DNA from: an uncultured Alcaligenaceae bacterium
Lineage (GTDB): Bacteria > Pseudomonadota > Gammaproteobacteria > Burkholderiales > Burkholderiaceae_B
Assembly (NCBI GenBank): GCA_937952975.1
Contig: CALFXX010000159.1
Coordinates: 1 to 64,000, forward strand
Reading direction: 5' to 3'
Length of the DNA: 64,000 bases
Under the pieces are notes generated by a model, which was not told where the DNA came from, searched no databases, and worked only from the letters and a program-made list of their open reading frames with translations. A program made the position numbers and the translations under genes. Positions 9,181-17,847 of the stretch are shown here, in pieces (within the stretch, counting starts at the first letter, position 1; each line of letters begins with the position of its first letter).

Positions 9181-10629
9181 TCAGCCGGTTTGCAACAAGG
9201 GGCGCAGCGCCTGAATATTAGAAACTGACTCGATATTAAAGACCGTATCAATCAGGCGACTGGTCTTACTGGCCCCCAAAATTGGCTCGATCAGGTCGCG
9301 ACACTTCGCAATCACTTCGGGCTTGGTCATTGGATTGCGCGGTGTGCCACGCACCGCCTCAACCCGCTCTGACAGCACTGTTCCATCGTTAAGCGTAATC
9401 TCAACAATCGCGACACGCACTGGCAGCAAGGCGCTGAGGCTTTCGTCTTTGACTAACTCAACCTTGGCACGCTGACGCAGCACCTCGGGGTCTTTCATGC
9501 GCGCCACATCATGTGCTGCTGCAAACGAGGCGGTCTTGTCGATCAACATGATTGCCACCATATGCTGCAGGCAAATATCGGGGATATCACGGTTATCCAC
9601 GACCTTGGCAGCGGCAGGCCCAAGGCGCGTGGCAACATGTTTTACTTCGCTCAGCTCAAAGGGTCGCTTCTTACGAATCAACTCAATGGCATCAAGCGGA
9701 CCCTGAATCGGTGACCCGACTGTCCACTTTTTAATGTCGGTCAGTGCGATTTCAAAACGTTCACCCAATTTATCCACCAGCATCGCAGGCTTAGCATCTG
9801 GTGCGTAGGCCATAAAGAAATTACTGGCACCTGAAAAAATATCATCGATGCCAGTCCAACCGGTGTGCACAAGCAAAGCAGAGGTCACACCGCTACGCGC
9901 AGGCATACCGCCAAACACAAACGCCTTTTCGATATGGTCTACGTCGCGCCCCCAGGCTGCGATCCCCGAAGATTGTTGCGCGGTGTAATCCAATACCCAA
10001 CGCATTTGCTGGGCATTGAGGCCTGCGGCGCAGGCTGCAGCGGCAGCAGCACCAAAGACACCTGCGATGCTATGCGAGCTTTTATGGCTTTCATAGCTAA
10101 AGGTTGGTCCACCCATGGACATCAATACTCGGGTGCCCACATCGTACCCAAGCGTGACGGCATGCAAAAAATGCTTGCCATCGATCGCGAAGTGTTCGCC
10201 CGCTGCAAACGCCGCTGGCACGACCGCACAGCCGGGGTGCGAACGCGAGCGGCCGTGAGAGTCGTCGGTTTCATCGGCATGACCCATCACCCCGTTGGCC
10301 AAGGCTGCATCAATGGGGCCCGCGGTTAGCGTTGAGGCCATCACCGTACGATCGCCTTTTGCGGCGTGTTTAGTGATGTAGTTAAACGCCGACTGACCGG
10401 GCAACAACTTCGAACCTGAAATAATCGCAGCCAACGTGTCAAGGATATGGAACTTAGCCTGCTCTGCCGCCGCCTCGGGCAGGCCGCGAGCCGCAGCTTC
10501 GCTCATGTAGGTGCTGAGGGTCAGCATTTCTGGGCTAATGGGCGAAGGCTGACCTGCCGCGCGGGCTGAGGAGATCACGGTGCTCAGGCCAGCGAGGGCT
10601 GAGGCTTTCAACAATTGACGGCGTTGCAT
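9181..10629 (-). CDS. MmgE/PrpD family protein with twin-arginine signal
   Basis: 482 residues from the ATG at 10627-10629. The frame is open further upstream, but this start directly yields M-Q-R-R-Q-L-L-K-A-S-A-L-A-G, a twin-arginine (Tat) signal ending at A-R-A. The rest is an MmgE/PrpD domain, the family of 2-methylcitrate dehydratase, aconitate-type and itaconate-type dehydratases/isomerases (H-A-D-E-T-D-D-S-H-G motif around residues 115-125). Known members act in the cytoplasm, so export is odd. GGAG lies 10 bases before the start. It stands alone, convergent with amt. Substrate unknown. Confidence 0.82.
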   Translation of the reverse strand: MQRRQLLKASALAGLSTVISSARAAGQPSPISPEMLTLSTYMSEAAARGLPEAAAEQAKFHILDTLAAIISGSKLLPGQSAFNYITKHAAKGDRTVMASTLTAGPIDAALANGVMGHADETDDSHGRSRSHPGCAVVPAAFAAGEHFAIDGKHFLHAVTLGYDVGTRVLMSMGGPTFSYESHKSSHSIAGVFGAAAAAACAAGLNAQQMRWVLDYTAQQSSGIAAWGRDVDHIEKAFVFGGMPARSGVTSALLVHTGWTGIDDIFSGASNFFMAYAPDAKPAMLVDKLGERFEIALTDIKKWTVGSPIQGPLDAIELIRKKRPFELSEVKHVATRLGPAAAKVVDNRDIPDICLQHMVAIMLIDKTASFAAAHDVARMKDPEVLRQRAKVELVKDESLSALLPVRVAIVEITLNDGTVLSERVEAVRGTPRNPMTKPEVIAKCRDLIEPILGASKTSRLIDTVFNIESVSNIQALRPLLQTG

Positions 10630-10828
10630 ACGGTATAGTCTCCGAATACTGGTTCTGTTTTGAATACGTTGAGTGTATCGCTCGGCGCTAAAAATGGTGG
10701 TCGGTGCTGGGCCTAAAATTATTGATCTGCTTGCCCGCTCGCCCACTTACTTCACTCTCAACTGACTACCCTAACCCAAACTCAATCTTAGGCATCACAG
10801 CAAGATTTGCCTTTCGTACTGGTTCATC

Positions 10829-11488
10829 ATGAAAAAATCCGTCAAAATTGATTACGTCTCAGATATCGCCTGCCCCTGGTGTGCGGTCGGGTTAGGTGCG
10901 CTTGAGCAGGCACTTAAAAATATTAACGGTGAATTTGACGTCGAGATTCATTTTCAGCCGTTTGAACTGAATCCGCATATGCCTGAAGGCGGTCAGGACG
11001 TGTTCGAACATTTGACTGAAAAATACGGCATGCCCGAATCACAAGTTCGGGTCAATCAGAAGAATATTCGTGATCGTGCTGCTGCAGTGGGTTTTGACTT
11101 TCACCCAGAAGGTCGCAAGCACGTTTACAACACCTTTAACGCGCACCGCTTATTGCATTGGGCCGAGGTTGAGCTTGATGCGCAAGCCCAATACCGACTC
11201 AAGCGCGAATTACTTGGCACCTATTTCACGTTGGCAGTGAGTTTAGATGACCACAATAATTTAATCGACGCCGTCAAACGCGCAGGCCTAGATACCGTGC
11301 GTGCACAAGAGGTGTTAAGTCAAAACTTATTCAACGCTGAAGTACGTGCCCGTCAGCAAAAATACACTGGCTTAGGCATCAGCTCAGTACCCTCGTTGAT
11401 CATCAACGATCAATACCTGTTGCAAGGTGCGCAACCTGCTGAAGCCTTTGAACAAGCACTGCGCCAGGTTGCGGCGCAGACGGCGTAA
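10829..11488 (+). CDS. DsbA-family (FrnE-like) thiol oxidoreductase
   Basis: 219 residues with no signal peptide, so cytoplasmic. Thioredoxin-fold protein with an inserted helical domain. The active-site motif C-P-W-C is at residues 15-18 right after the first beta strand (I-D-Y-V-S-D), and a cis-proline loop S-S-V-P-S-L-I-I lies near residue 185. This matches the FrnE/2-hydroxychromene-2-carboxylate isomerase branch of the DsbA family. It may act as a disulphide isomerase or an isomerase of a CoA or aromatic intermediate; sequence alone does not decide. Single-gene unit. Confidence 0.9.
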   Translation: MKKSVKIDYVSDIACPWCAVGLGALEQALKNINGEFDVEIHFQPFELNPHMPEGGQDVFEHLTEKYGMPESQVRVNQKNIRDRAAAVGFDFHPEGRKHVYNTFNAHRLLHWAEVELDAQAQYRLKRELLGTYFTLAVSLDDHNNLIDAVKRAGLDTVRAQEVLSQNLFNAEVRARQQKYTGLGISSVPSLIINDQYLLQGAQPAEAFEQALRQVAAQTA

Positions 11489-11564
11489 GCCACAGGCCCC
11501 CTTAGCATTTGACCTTACCCCAGACGCCATGTACAACGCAATCAAGGCGAACGGGGTGTGGGTC

Positions 11565-12746
11565 TTACGCTAGCAAGACCTCTTGGGTCATGCGCTCGCG
11601 CAAACGATCCAAGAACCCGAGGCATTCTTCGAGCTGACTGATCTCGATAAATTCGTTGGGCTTGTGTGCGACAGCGATGTCACCAGGGCCAACTACAACG
11701 CAGGGAATGCCGGCATGGTTTAACCAACCAGCGTCAGTAGCAAACGACACTCTACCCAGCAGGTTATTACGCGCCAACGCCTTGCCCAAATACGAAATCG
11801 GGGCTTCGTGATCGGTTGAGAGCGGCACTGAATTAGAAATCGTTTCAAACTCAATATCTGCCTGCGCAGAAATCTTACGCATCTCGGCCTTCAACACGTC
11901 GGCGTACTCTTGCACTTGCTTGATCAATTCGTCTGAGTTGCTTTGTGGCAAGGTGCGACAATCAAAAATAAATTCACAATCTTTGGCCACAATATTTGGT
12001 GCGGTACCACCTTTAATCACACCCGTTTGCATCGTGGTGTGGGGGGTTTGAAACAAAGGATCAAACGGGCCATTCACTTGCATTTGTACCGACATATTGC
12101 GAATTTTTTCAATCAAACGACCCGCGTATTCAATCGCATTGACTGCCTCAGGCACCATCGAAGAGTGCGCTTCTAAGCCACGTATGCGGCAACGCGTGAC
12201 GCGCATCCCCTTGTGACCTGTCATCACCTGCATGCGAGTCGGCTCACCAACAAAACAACCTGCCGGATGAATATTGGCAGCGGCCAAATCGCGAATCAAA
12301 GTTTGCACGCCAATGCAGCCGACCTCTTCGTCATAGGTCAACCCGATATGCAAAGGCTGTTTCAAGTCGCTATGCATATAGGCCGGCAACATCGCGAGCG
12401 AGGCTGCGATAAAGCCTTTCATGTCGACCGCGCCACGCCCATAAATACGGCCATCAGCAATATGCGCTTTAAATGGATCGGTATCCCAGGCTTGCCCGTC
12501 AACCGGCACCACGTCAGTGTGGCCACACAACACAATGCCACGGGTTTTTTGATCGCCTAAGGTTGCAAACAAATTTGCTTTACGTTTTTCGGCGTCGTAC
12601 GACAGGCGTGTCGCCAGCCCCAAACTATTTAAGTGATCGCGTACAAACTCAATCAACCCTAAATTTGATTCGCGGCTGGTGGTGTCAAAGGCCACCAGAG
12701 TTTTGATCAGTTCAATCGTATTTTGAAGAGTGCTCGAGGTCGTCAT
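11565..12746 (-). CDS. argE: Acetylornithine deacetylase (M20 family)
   Basis: 393 residues, the length of proteobacterial ArgE. It removes the acetyl group of N-acetylornithine in arginine synthesis, using one or two zinc ions. Ligand motifs are all present: C-G-H-T-D-V-V-P-V (His76, Asp78), G-R-G-A-V-D-M-K-G (Asp108), the catalytic pair D-E-E (about 139-141), G-E-P-T and a late histidine in V-A-H-K-P-N-E-F. No other arg gene is adjacent. A related M20 amidohydrolase role cannot be fully excluded, but the match across the whole length is good. Confidence 0.88.
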   Translation of the reverse strand: MTTSSTLQNTIELIKTLVAFDTTSRESNLGLIEFVRDHLNSLGLATRLSYDAEKRKANLFATLGDQKTRGIVLCGHTDVVPVDGQAWDTDPFKAHIADGRIYGRGAVDMKGFIAASLAMLPAYMHSDLKQPLHIGLTYDEEVGCIGVQTLIRDLAAANIHPAGCFVGEPTRMQVMTGHKGMRVTRCRIRGLEAHSSMVPEAVNAIEYAGRLIEKIRNMSVQMQVNGPFDPLFQTPHTTMQTGVIKGGTAPNIVAKDCEFIFDCRTLPQSNSDELIKQVQEYADVLKAEMRKISAQADIEFETISNSVPLSTDHEAPISYLGKALARNNLLGRVSFATDAGWLNHAGIPCVVVGPGDIAVAHKPNEFIEISQLEECLGFLDRLRERMTQEVLLA

Positions 12747-12781
12747 GTGTTGCTCAGGGTGTGTAGGGCTTGTTCAAGAAG

Positions 12782-12801
12782 ACTCGCTTCATCAAGCGAG
12801 T
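12782..12801 (-). terminator. Hairpin between binding-protein gene and argE
   Basis: Perfect 8-bp stem ACTCGCTT (12782-12789) / AAGCGAGT (12794-12801) with loop CATC, followed on the minus strand by CTTCTTG and on the plus strand by TAGTTTTATTT. It lies 90 bases after the minus-strand binding-protein gene and before argE, so it probably ends that transcript. Confidence 0.5.
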
Positions 12802-12891
12802 TAGTTTTATTTAAAAATCACGCTTATTCAAGCGCGAACGCGCATCCCTGATCAACTATAGCGCGCGCTCAGCTTGCATTGGGTCAAAACC

Positions 12892-14466
12892 CTACTGTGG
12901 CCTGAATTCATTGGCCAAGGTGTACTCGTCGGTACGCGGTGTGTACACCACACCCTTTTTGGTCGCCCAGGTATTGATTTGATGATGGATCGGCACGATA
13001 CCAACGTCTTTCATCGACAACACAGTGGCTTCTTGCAGCAAGGCCTCACGTTGCTTATCATCGATCGTGCTCATCGCGTTAGCTAAAACAGCATCCATCT
13101 TGGGGTTCGAATAGCGACCCCAGTTAAACGTACCTAAGCCCTTCTCAGGCTGATTGGTCGCCACCAACGGACGCAAAGCCGAAGACGATTCACCGGTTGA
13201 CGCGCCCCAACCCAACATGGTCATCGAAAACTCAAGCTTGCTCGCACGACCCAAATAAACGGCCATCGGCATCGTTTGGATTTTTGTGATGATGCCAGCG
13301 CGGGTCAGCATTTGAGCCACAGCTTGTGCGATTTGGTCGTCATTCACATAACGATTGTTTGGTGCGTGCAAAGTCAAAGCAAAGCCATCTGGGTAGCCGG
13401 CCTCAGCCAAGAGCTTTTTAGCGCCCTCCACATCCACTTTTTCAGGAGTCAACGAAGGGACATGACCAAACATCGGGGCTGGAACGAGGTTGTCGGTGGG
13501 CAAAGATAAGCCTTCCATCACACGCGTTTTGATCGCTTCACGGTCAATTGCTTTAGAGATGGCCTGGCGAACACGCAAATCTTTGAAGGGATTTTTGGTC
13601 AGTGCTGTACCGTCTTTCGCGGTGACAAACGGTGTGACGTCGCGCTGCTGATCCAGATTAAAGAAGATGATCCGGTGCGAGGTTTTGGTTGAGGTTAAAA
13701 GATTTGGATTTGCTTTAATTTTTGTCAGGTCTGGCGTGGGGATATTTTCAATCGCATCCACATCACCTGCAAGCAAAGCGGCTACGCGGGTTGGGTCGTT
13801 GGGCAAGATGCGCAGTGTGACCTTTTCCCAGTCTGATTTTCTACCCCAATAGCCATCGTTACGCACCAGTTCAACGCGATCGCCACGTTTGAACTCGCCA
13901 TATTTAAATGGGCCCGTACCGATGTTGACCTTACCCGCGTTGAAATCTTCAGTGGTGGCGGTTTCAGCCACTTTTTTCGATACGATATAAACCGTCGACA
14001 AATCGTTAGGCAGCAATGGGTAAGGCGCAGCCGTTTTGAAACGAATCGTGTTGTCGTCTACGATCTCGCTAGAAATGATGGCCTTGGTATACACCGTGAA
14101 CGGGCCTGGGCTATTTGGGATCTTGCCCACGCGATCGTAGCTAAACACGACGTCGGCCGCCGTGAACGGGCTGCCATCATGAAACTTCACGCCCTTGCGC
14201 AGTTTGAACTCCCAAGTTGTCGAGTCGATGGTCTTCCAGGATTCGGCCAAAGCGGGGATCAAACGCGAATCCGCATCCAAGCCTACCAACTTGTCATAAA
14301 TATGCTCAGCGACCCCGTTATTTGGAAATAAATTCACAAAATGCGGGTCCATCGACGTAATGTCGGCCCCTACCCCAATGCGCAGGTTGGCGGCGTGTGC
14401 CGAAAACCCAATTAAGGCTGCAGCAATCGGAAGCACTATCAGACTAGATAAACGGCGTAGACGCAT
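12892..14466 (-). CDS. ABC-type substrate-binding protein, family 5 (peptide/nickel type), orphan
   Basis: 524 residues from the ATG at 14464-14466, which has AGGAG seven bases upstream and begins directly with a Sec signal peptide ending A-H-A. The frame is open for 25 more codons upstream, which I reject as leader. The body carries the family 5 (DppA/OppA) features such as W-x-F-K-L-R-K-G-V-K-F-H-D-G (about 100). It should bind a peptide, opine or similar solute in the periplasm. No permease or ATPase genes are beside it, so it must share a transporter elsewhere. Confidence 0.92.
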   Translation of the reverse strand: MRLRRLSSLIVLPIAAALIGFSAHAANLRIGVGADITSMDPHFVNLFPNNGVAEHIYDKLVGLDADSRLIPALAESWKTIDSTTWEFKLRKGVKFHDGSPFTAADVVFSYDRVGKIPNSPGPFTVYTKAIISSEIVDDNTIRFKTAAPYPLLPNDLSTVYIVSKKVAETATTEDFNAGKVNIGTGPFKYGEFKRGDRVELVRNDGYWGRKSDWEKVTLRILPNDPTRVAALLAGDVDAIENIPTPDLTKIKANPNLLTSTKTSHRIIFFNLDQQRDVTPFVTAKDGTALTKNPFKDLRVRQAISKAIDREAIKTRVMEGLSLPTDNLVPAPMFGHVPSLTPEKVDVEGAKKLLAEAGYPDGFALTLHAPNNRYVNDDQIAQAVAQMLTRAGIITKIQTMPMAVYLGRASKLEFSMTMLGWGASTGESSSALRPLVATNQPEKGLGTFNWGRYSNPKMDAVLANAMSTIDDKQREALLQEATVLSMKDVGIVPIHHQINTWATKKGVVYTPRTDEYTLANEFRPQ

Positions 14467-14579
14467 GGCGGACTCCTGTGTATTGTGTGACGATTCTAGC
14501 TGAATTAGGCTGGGGCGAACCCCTCTATGTAGAATACCCACACAAACGAGCTTTTAGACCCTGTATCGGAGACATAAAA

Positions 14580-15353
14580 ATGGACTTACAACTGACAAAC
14601 CGCGTAGCCATCGTGACCGGCGGCTCGCAAGGCATTGGTAAGGCGTGCGCAGCCAAATTGGCTGAAGAAGGCGCCACGGTGGTCATCGCTGCCCGTGGGC
14701 AAGAATTGTTGGATCAAGTCGCCGGCGAAATTCGCGCCGCGGGTGGCAAAATTATGGCAATCGCGGCTGATGTCAGCAAAGAGGCCGATTGCGCCCGTCT
14801 GATTCAAGAAACCCTCAAGGCCTATGGCCGCATCGATATCCTGATTAACAATGCCGGTACCTCAGCAACTGGCGAGTTTGAATCGGTGACCGATCAAACC
14901 TGGCAAGCCGACTTTGATTTAAAACTGTTTGCTGCAATCCGTTTGTCGCGTTTAGCGATCCCAGAAATGCGCAAAAACAAATGGGGCCGCATTATTAACG
15001 TGACCAATATTGGCGCCAAACAGCCAAAGGCCAAATCCATGCCAACCACGGTTACCCGTGCCGCGGGCTTGGCCATGACAAAAGCGTTGTCAAAAGAGTT
15101 TGCCGCTGACAACATTTTGGTCAACAGTGTTTGTATCGGTTTGATTCGCGCGGGTCAGCACGAGCGTAAAGCTGCTAAGGCTGGCATCCCGGTTGAGCAG
15201 CTGTACGAAACACAGGGTAAAGAAGTGCCGCTGGGTCGTGTCGGCCGTGCCGAAGAAGTGGCTAACGTCGTCGCATTCTTTTCGTCTGAAGCCTCGAGCT
15301 ATGTCACGGGTAGTAGTGTGAATCTGGATGGTGGCACTTCAGCAGTGATGTAA
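14580..15353 (+). CDS. SDR-family protein lacking the catalytic Ser-Tyr-Lys triad
   Basis: 257 residues from the ATG at 14580, with GGAG upstream; the longer open frame to 14478 has no support. The Rossmann nucleotide-binding motif T-G-G-S-Q-G-I-G (13-20) and N-N-A-G (90-93) are intact. At the place of the catalytic Y-x-x-x-K the sequence reads T156-T-V-T-R160, and the upstream catalytic serine position is in N-V-T-N-I-G-A. So the usual reductase chemistry is probably lost or changed. A Bug receptor follows after a long hairpin. A second SDR with the same kind of loss lies at 44942-45709. Confidence 0.88.
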   Translation: MDLQLTNRVAIVTGGSQGIGKACAAKLAEEGATVVIAARGQELLDQVAGEIRAAGGKIMAIAADVSKEADCARLIQETLKAYGRIDILINNAGTSATGEFESVTDQTWQADFDLKLFAAIRLSRLAIPEMRKNKWGRIINVTNIGAKQPKAKSMPTTVTRAAGLAMTKALSKEFAADNILVNSVCIGLIRAGQHERKAAKAGIPVEQLYETQGKEVPLGRVGRAEEVANVVAFFSSEASSYVTGSSVNLDGGTSAVM

Positions 15354-15356
15354 TGT

Positions 15357-15425
15357 TTGTTTGAGGCTTGCTCACGCGATGAACTTAACCTAAAGTCAAG
15401 TTCATCGCGACTTTACCTCAAACAA
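15357..15425. terminator. Long two-part hairpin after the SDR gene
   Basis: Outer arms TTGTTTGAGG (15357-15366) / CCTCAAACAA (15416-15425) and inner arms CGCGATGAACTT (15375-15386) / AAGTTCATCGCG (15398-15409), both perfect, separated by small unpaired segments. It begins 4 bases after the SDR stop. No U-run follows, so it may act as a terminator or as an mRNA-stabilising stem between the SDR and the Bug gene. Confidence 0.55.
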
Positions 15426-15539
15426 CACAGAAACCCGAATCCACTACTTGACGATTTGTCCGCCTTTTTGCGCGGGTGACTTACCGCTTTCAAATCGTAA
15501 GGTATGGCCACACAGCAAAACAAAATCTCGGAGAGACTC

Positions 15540-16523
15540 ATGCGTTTTTTTTCTAGTAGCACCCGCGCCATCCTCGCTGGAGCCGCATTAGCAATGAATG
15601 TTATGAGCACGGCTGTTGCCCAAGCCGATTACCCGAATCGCCCTGTAAGTGTGATTGTTCCACAAGCCACCGGTGGCGCTAACGATACGATTGCGCGCAT
15701 CGTCGCTGCCAAACTCAGCGAGGTGCTCGGCCAACAGTTTATTGTAGAAAACCGCTCTGGCGCCGGGGGCAACATCGGTACCGCGGCCGCGGCTAAAGCC
15801 AAGCCTGATGGTTACACCCTTTTGCTCACCACAAACAGCACGCAAGTGATCAACCCTTGGCTCTACACGACAACTGGTTTTGATCCTCTCAAGGATTTCA
15901 CCCCTGTCGGTCTTGTTGCAAGTGCCGGCTATGTGCTCGTGGTCAACTCTGCCTTCCCAGCTAACAATGTGAATGAACTCATCGCACAGGCGAAGGCCAA
16001 TCCCGGAAAAATTAACTACGCTTCAGCTGGCAATGGCACGCTCAATCATCTCATCGTTGAGATGTTCAAGCAAAAAGTTGGGATTGATATGCAGCACGTA
16101 CCCTACAAAGGCGCGTCTGCTGCGGCAACCGATGTTGCAGGTGGCACCGTCCCTGTCTCTGTGCAAAGTGCACCGTCTTCGCTTTCCTTCCTTGCTTCAG
16201 GCAAGATCAAAGCCTTAGCCGTCACGAACGAAAAGCGTATCGCTGCATTACCCGATACGCCCTCTATGAGCGAATCCATCCCCGGCTTTGGTTCAACACC
16301 GTGGTACGGTATTTTGGCTCCAGCTGGCACCCCAGCCGCCATCGTTGACAAACTCAATGCCGCGATCAAAACCGCCTTGGCAGATAAGGATGTTCAAGAC
16401 AAGCTGATCAAACAAGGCTGCGAAGCCTTGCAAAACACGCCCCAACAATTCGCCGCACTGCTCAAGGATGACCTTGCGACTTGGGAAAAAATCGTTAAAG
16501 ATTCTGGCGCACGCGTCGATTAA
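15540..16523 (+). CDS. Bug/TctC-family periplasmic solute receptor
   Basis: 327 residues from the ATG at 15540 with GGAGAG upstream; the 12 residues that could precede it do not fit a signal peptide. Signal sequence about 1-30 ending V-A-Q-A, then Y-P-N-R-P-V-x-V-I-V-P and G-A-x-N-D-T-I-A-R, which form the carboxylate-binding loop of the family, and the P-Y-K-G motif in the middle. Such receptors bind small carboxylic acids and feed TctAB-type carriers. No TctA or TctB gene is near. The linked SDR suggests a common substrate. Confidence 0.92.
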   Translation: MRFFSSSTRAILAGAALAMNVMSTAVAQADYPNRPVSVIVPQATGGANDTIARIVAAKLSEVLGQQFIVENRSGAGGNIGTAAAAKAKPDGYTLLLTTNSTQVINPWLYTTTGFDPLKDFTPVGLVASAGYVLVVNSAFPANNVNELIAQAKANPGKINYASAGNGTLNHLIVEMFKQKVGIDMQHVPYKGASAAATDVAGGTVPVSVQSAPSSLSFLASGKIKALAVTNEKRIAALPDTPSMSESIPGFGSTPWYGILAPAGTPAAIVDKLNAAIKTALADKDVQDKLIKQGCEALQNTPQQFAALLKDDLATWEKIVKDSGARVD

Positions 16524-16535
16524 GCGACGTCACGT

Positions 16536-16571
16536 CATCAGTGGCTGCCCTCTGTTCGGGAGCCTCTGATG
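16536..16571 (+). terminator. Hairpin after Bug receptor gene
   Basis: Stem CATCAG (16536-16541) / CTGATG (16566-16571), extended inward by GGCT-G-CCC against GGG-A-GCC. It starts 12 bases after the Bug stop. The first ATG of the downstream hydrolase frame (16569) is inside the right arm, which argues against that ATG as the real start. Confidence 0.5.
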
Positions 16572-16591
16572 TACGACCAAGTCCTTAGTTC

Positions 16592-16643
16592 AGGACAACA
16601 TCGCGAGAAAAGACACAAGGACAACATCGTGAGAAAAGATCTT
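16592..16643 (+). repeat. 26-bp tandem duplication at the hydrolase start
   Basis: AGGACAACATCGCGAGAAAA starting at 16592 is repeated as AGGACAACATCGTGAGAAAA starting at 16618, a period of 26 bases with one change in this stretch. The second copy carries the GTG (16629-16631) taken as the start codon, where the first copy has GCG. Confidence 0.85.
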
Positions 16644-17504
16644 AAATTTATTGCTAACGGCTGTGAGCTAGACGGCTGGTTGTACACACCAGACTTTGGC
16701 AAAGCACCCTACCCGACCATCGTGATGAGTCACGGGTTTGGTGCGATTAAAGAAATGGCGCTCGACAAGTTTGCTGAAGTGTTCTGTGCCGCAGGTTTTG
16801 CGTGCTTGGTCTACGACCATCGCAACACTGGCAAAAGCGCTGGTGAGCCGCGCGGCGAACTTGACCCCGCGCAACAGATCTCGGATATGCGCGACGCGAT
16901 CACCTATGCCATCATGCAACCTGAAGTCGACGGCGATCGCATCGGCTTGTGGGGGACAAGCTATTCAGGTGGGCATGTGTTGGTGGTGGCTGCAACAGAT
17001 CGCCGCGTAAAGTGTGTCGTCTCGCAAGTGCCAACGATCAGCGGTTATAAAAATACTTTGCGCTCGATTCCAACCGATAAGTTCGATGCCTTTTTAGCAG
17101 AGCTTAACGAAGATCGCCTCAATCGCGCCAAGGGCTTGCCACCCAAGATGGTGCCCATTTCAACCGAAGGTTCTGAGAGCTATGCCTGGAGCATCGTCGC
17201 AGGCAAAGGCACTGGCTATGTGAACTCGGTCACTCTGCGCACGCGCGACTTGCGCATGGCGTATGAGCCTGGTGCCTTTTTGCCACGCATTTCGCCTACC
17301 CCCTTGCTGATGGTGCTTGCCACCAACGACACACGCTGCCCAACTGACGATCAGCTAGCGGCCTATTCAACCGCGCACGAGCCTAAAAAATTGCATCTGT
17401 TTAAAGGCGGCCACTACGAGCCCTATGGGATTCGTCTGGCAGAAACTGCTGGGGCGGCGTGTGATTGGTTTACTGAGCATCTTGTGACGAAGTGGGGTCA
17501 GTAA
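16629..17504 (+). CDS. Alpha/beta hydrolase (dienelactone hydrolase / X-Pro peptidase-like)
   Basis: 291 residues if started at GTG 16629, which follows AAGG at a good distance and begins just before the conserved first strand; an ATG at 16569 lies inside a terminator-like hairpin. The nucleophile elbow is G-T-S-Y-S-G-G (about residue 120), an oxyanion-type H-G-F-G lies near residue 36, an acid is likely in A-T-N-D-T-R-C-P, and the catalytic histidine is in K-G-G-H-Y-E-P-Y. Probably a cytoplasmic esterase or lactone hydrolase. It is the last gene before the toxin-antitoxin pair. Substrate unknown. Confidence 0.85.
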   Translation: MRKDLKFIANGCELDGWLYTPDFGKAPYPTIVMSHGFGAIKEMALDKFAEVFCAAGFACLVYDHRNTGKSAGEPRGELDPAQQISDMRDAITYAIMQPEVDGDRIGLWGTSYSGGHVLVVAATDRRVKCVVSQVPTISGYKNTLRSIPTDKFDAFLAELNEDRLNRAKGLPPKMVPISTEGSESYAWSIVAGKGTGYVNSVTLRTRDLRMAYEPGAFLPRISPTPLLMVLATNDTRCPTDDQLAAYSTAHEPKKLHLFKGGHYEPYGIRLAETAGAACDWFTEHLVTKWGQ

Positions 17505-17581
17505 AATTAGGTTGAGAAGTAAGGACGACTCGCCCCTACTTCGAGCAGAGGACTCGCATCTTATACACTAGTTGCTCTTCG

Positions 17582-17611
17582 GTATATCATGATATACAAT
17601 ACATATATCAT
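17582..17611. promoter_or_regulatory. Palindromic operator of the toxin-antitoxin operon
   Basis: A perfect 16-bp palindrome GTATATCATGATATAC lies at 17582-17597, and its half-site TATATCAT (17583-17590) recurs as a direct repeat at 17604-17611, 21 bases on (two helical turns). It is 24 to 53 bases before the antitoxin ATG. This is the layout expected for autoregulation by a ribbon-helix-helix antitoxin. Confidence 0.7.
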
Positions 17612-17634
17612 TTTAGACTTGGTTGGGAATTCTC

Positions 17635-17847
17635 ATGCGCACGTTAATTGACATCCCAGAGCAGCAACTCAAAGACCTGAGCGATCTTTGCCTAATCGAA
17701 AAAACATCGCGGGCCGAGCTGGTGCGTCGCGCGATTAGTTTTTATCTGGCTCGACAAAAGCAAATTCCCGCTACTGCCTTCGGACTTTGGAAAGAACGCC
17801 AAGTTGATGGGCTCAAGTACCAAGAGCAGGTACGCTCAGAATGGTAG
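17635..17847 (+). CDS. Ribbon-helix-helix antitoxin (VapB-like)
   Basis: 70 residues from the ATG at 17635. It starts M-R-T-L-I-D-I-P, a beta strand typical of ribbon-helix-helix DNA-binding domains, with helices to about residue 40 including S-R-A-E-L-V-R-R-A-I. The tail (45-70, F-G-L-W-K) is the part that would wrap the toxin. It neutralises the PIN toxin encoded next and probably represses the operon through the upstream palindrome. It overlaps the toxin gene by 7 bases. Confidence 0.85.
   Translation: MRTLIDIPEQQLKDLSDLCLIEKTSRAELVRRAISFYLARQKQIPATAFGLWKERQVDGLKYQEQVRSEW

Noticed and set aside
9865..10329. 154-residue plus-strand frame opposite the PrpD-family gene
   Set aside because: Antisense shadow; odd composition and no ribosome site.
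16569..16628. ATG start at 16569 for the hydrolase
   Set aside because: It lies in the right arm of a terminator-like hairpin and gives 20 extra polar residues without family similarity; GTG 16629 has a ribosome site.
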